Positions 62,836 through 64,000 of a stretch of DNA of 64,000 nt are shown here, one piece after another; the stretch's first letter is position 1, and every line of letters starts with the position of its first letter. Source of the DNA: Aphidius gifuensis (lineage: Eukaryota > Arthropoda > Insecta > Hymenoptera > Braconidae). The stretch covers positions 1 through 64,000 of the forward strand of contig NC_057789.1 of assembly GCF_014905175.1 (NCBI RefSeq), written 5' to 3'. The translations under genes were made by a program, and so were the position numbers. The notes beneath the pieces are model-generated. The model ran no database searches. It was not told the origin of the DNA and saw only the letters and a list, made by a program, of their open reading frames with translations.

Positions 62836-63411
62836 ATAATAAGTATATTTTAATTTTTTATAAATAATTTCATTTCATCATCATTTAAATAAAAGGATAT
62901 TAAAAATTAACAATAGAAATTCACCTTATTCAATTGTGACATCCATTTTGTAAAATTATTATGACTCAAGCAGTACCATGACACGAGAATTACAGTCATA
63001 CACACACATATACGGATATATGTACCTATATCAATATATATAAATAAAGAAAAAAAAAAAACCATACACATAGCGTTTTTGAGAGAAAGAAAATAAAAAT
63101 ATATTTATCTCACCCCCTAAACATCCAACAAAAGAGTTGACTTTATTTAAATTACATGTTATTGTTAACTTATTTTGTCTTTGTGTGTTGATTAATAAAA
63201 ATTTCAAGTATTTTCTCTAGACAATTGACAAGTGATTGATTTATTTCAAGTCATTTAAATTGCCGGTTATAAATATAAAAATACATCAATAAATATATTA
63301 TTATTAAATTCACATTAAATTCAGGTGATTTTTGTTTGATTTTGTTTTTTTGTTTTTTTTTTTATTTTATTTTTTTCAATAAATTTTGATAAATAAAATT
63401 AAAATCTAAAA
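62836..63411. promoter_or_regulatory. intergenic region, primase 3' end to PSMD11 promoter
   Basis: AT-rich; AATAAAAGG at 62888 is a likely polyadenylation signal for primase. The PSMD11 leader may contain an intron: ACATTAAATTCAG|GTGATTTTTG around 63313-63330 offers both acceptor-like and donor-like signals, and the last 60 bases before the ATG are T-rich. Nothing else seen. Confidence 0.45.
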
Positions 63412-64000
63412 ATGGCTGGTGCAATGTTGTTTGAGCGTGCTCAAGCAGCCTGTATGACAAATCGCAGTGAGGGAATATCATTGTTGAATGAAATTGTCTC
63501 AAATCCAAGTATTGGCCTTGATGAAGATGATGAAGAAAGTGTTCGTATTAAAGAACAAGGCATACTTCAACTTGGTGAATTGTACAAAAAAGAAAACAAA
63601 GCAAAAGAACTTGCTGATCTTATAAAAGCAACAAGACCATTTTTGTCATTAATATCAAAAGCTAAAGCAGCTAAATTGGTTCGTTCACTAGTTGATTTCT
63701 TCCTTGATCTTGAAGCTGGTATTGGAATCGAGGTTAGTAGTCTTTAATTATTTCAACAAAAAAAAATATATAGGTATCACAATATATCTGTCATGACGCA
63801 GCATACTTACTTAACCTATATTCTTGTACAAAAAATAAATTATTATTATTATTATTTTTTGTTTATAATAAATTTAGGTACAACTTTGTAAAGAATGCAT
63901 AGAATGGGCAAAAGAAGAACGTCGTACATTTTTACGACAATCACTGGAGACTAGACTTATTGCTCTTTATTTTGATACTGGTATGTTCAGTGAGGCATTG
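63412..64000 (+). CDS. Rpn6: 26S proteasome lid subunit PSMD11/Rpn6 (5' part, cut by window end)
   Basis: Exon 1 63412-63732 and the start of exon 2 at 63878 join in phase 0; the frame is open to the last base, giving 148 residues of a protein of about 420. AGAMLFERAQAACMTNRSEG, LGELYKKENKAKELADLIK, KAKAAKLVRSLVDFFLD and CIEWAKEERRTFLRQSLETR are typical of PSMD11, whose TPR-like helices clamp the lid to the 20S core and base. The PCI domain lies beyond the window. The donor GAG|GTTAGT is slightly weak. Confidence 0.96.

Overview
The window is nuclear DNA of an animal, very probably an insect. It is strongly AT-rich. Genes are split by short introns (about 55 to 100 bases) with GT-AG ends and T-rich acceptors, and coding exons are full of AAT/AAC, TCA, CAA and GAT runs. 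Gene content (Argonaute-2 with a Q/G-rich N-terminus, a delta/theta-like GST, a BTBD17-like protein, an SLC35F3/F4-like transporter, TOR) fits an insect; a very AT-rich parasitoid wasp is my best guess, but this is inference from style and not proof. Several genes (TOR, DDX23, most of PRPF6 and of Argonaute-2) have almost no introns.

Layout. 1-5924 is a nearly uninterrupted 17-bp satellite. 5925-6394 holds three 163-bp fold-back units with arms of about 41 bp. 6395-8809 is non-coding and contains a diverged duplication, a cluster of hairpins and terminal inverted repeats, and a 75-bp tandem duplication. Genes start at 8810: BTBD17-like (+), a GST (+), an SLC35F3/F4-like transporter (-) with candidate alternative C-terminal exons, an acidic RS-rich nuclear protein (-), an F-box/LRR gene (+), PRPF6 (+), a second F-box/LRR gene with a ZAD-like cysteine head (+), single-exon TOR kinase (+), cytidine deaminase (-), a CEP57-like gene (+), a FAM13-type RhoGAP (-), Argonaute-2 (-), DDX23 (+), RpS13 (-), DNA primase small subunit with an N-terminal extension (+), and the first two exons of PSMD11/Rpn6 (+), which runs off the end.

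How the genes relate. These are mostly housekeeping genes and do not form an operon-like unit. PRPF6 and DDX23 are both U5 snRNP / tri-snRNP factors. TOR, RpS13 and Rpn6 belong to growth control, translation and protein turnover. Several neighbours are divergent and share short intergenic promoters (RS-rich gene/F-box gene, Argonaute-2/DDX23, RpS13/primase).

The points most worth a second look are the satellite/fold-back junction, the ZAD-F-box-LRR architecture, the intronless low-complexity-rich TOR gene, two reading-frame breaks at A-runs, the SLC35F C-terminal cassettes, the primase N-terminal extension, a cluster of CATTCCA boxes, and a possible truncated SINE with 14-bp target repeats. 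I found no convincing tRNA, rRNA, snoRNA, CRISPR array or viral integration. Exon coordinates come from reading splice sites and phases by eye; no alignment or transcript data were available.
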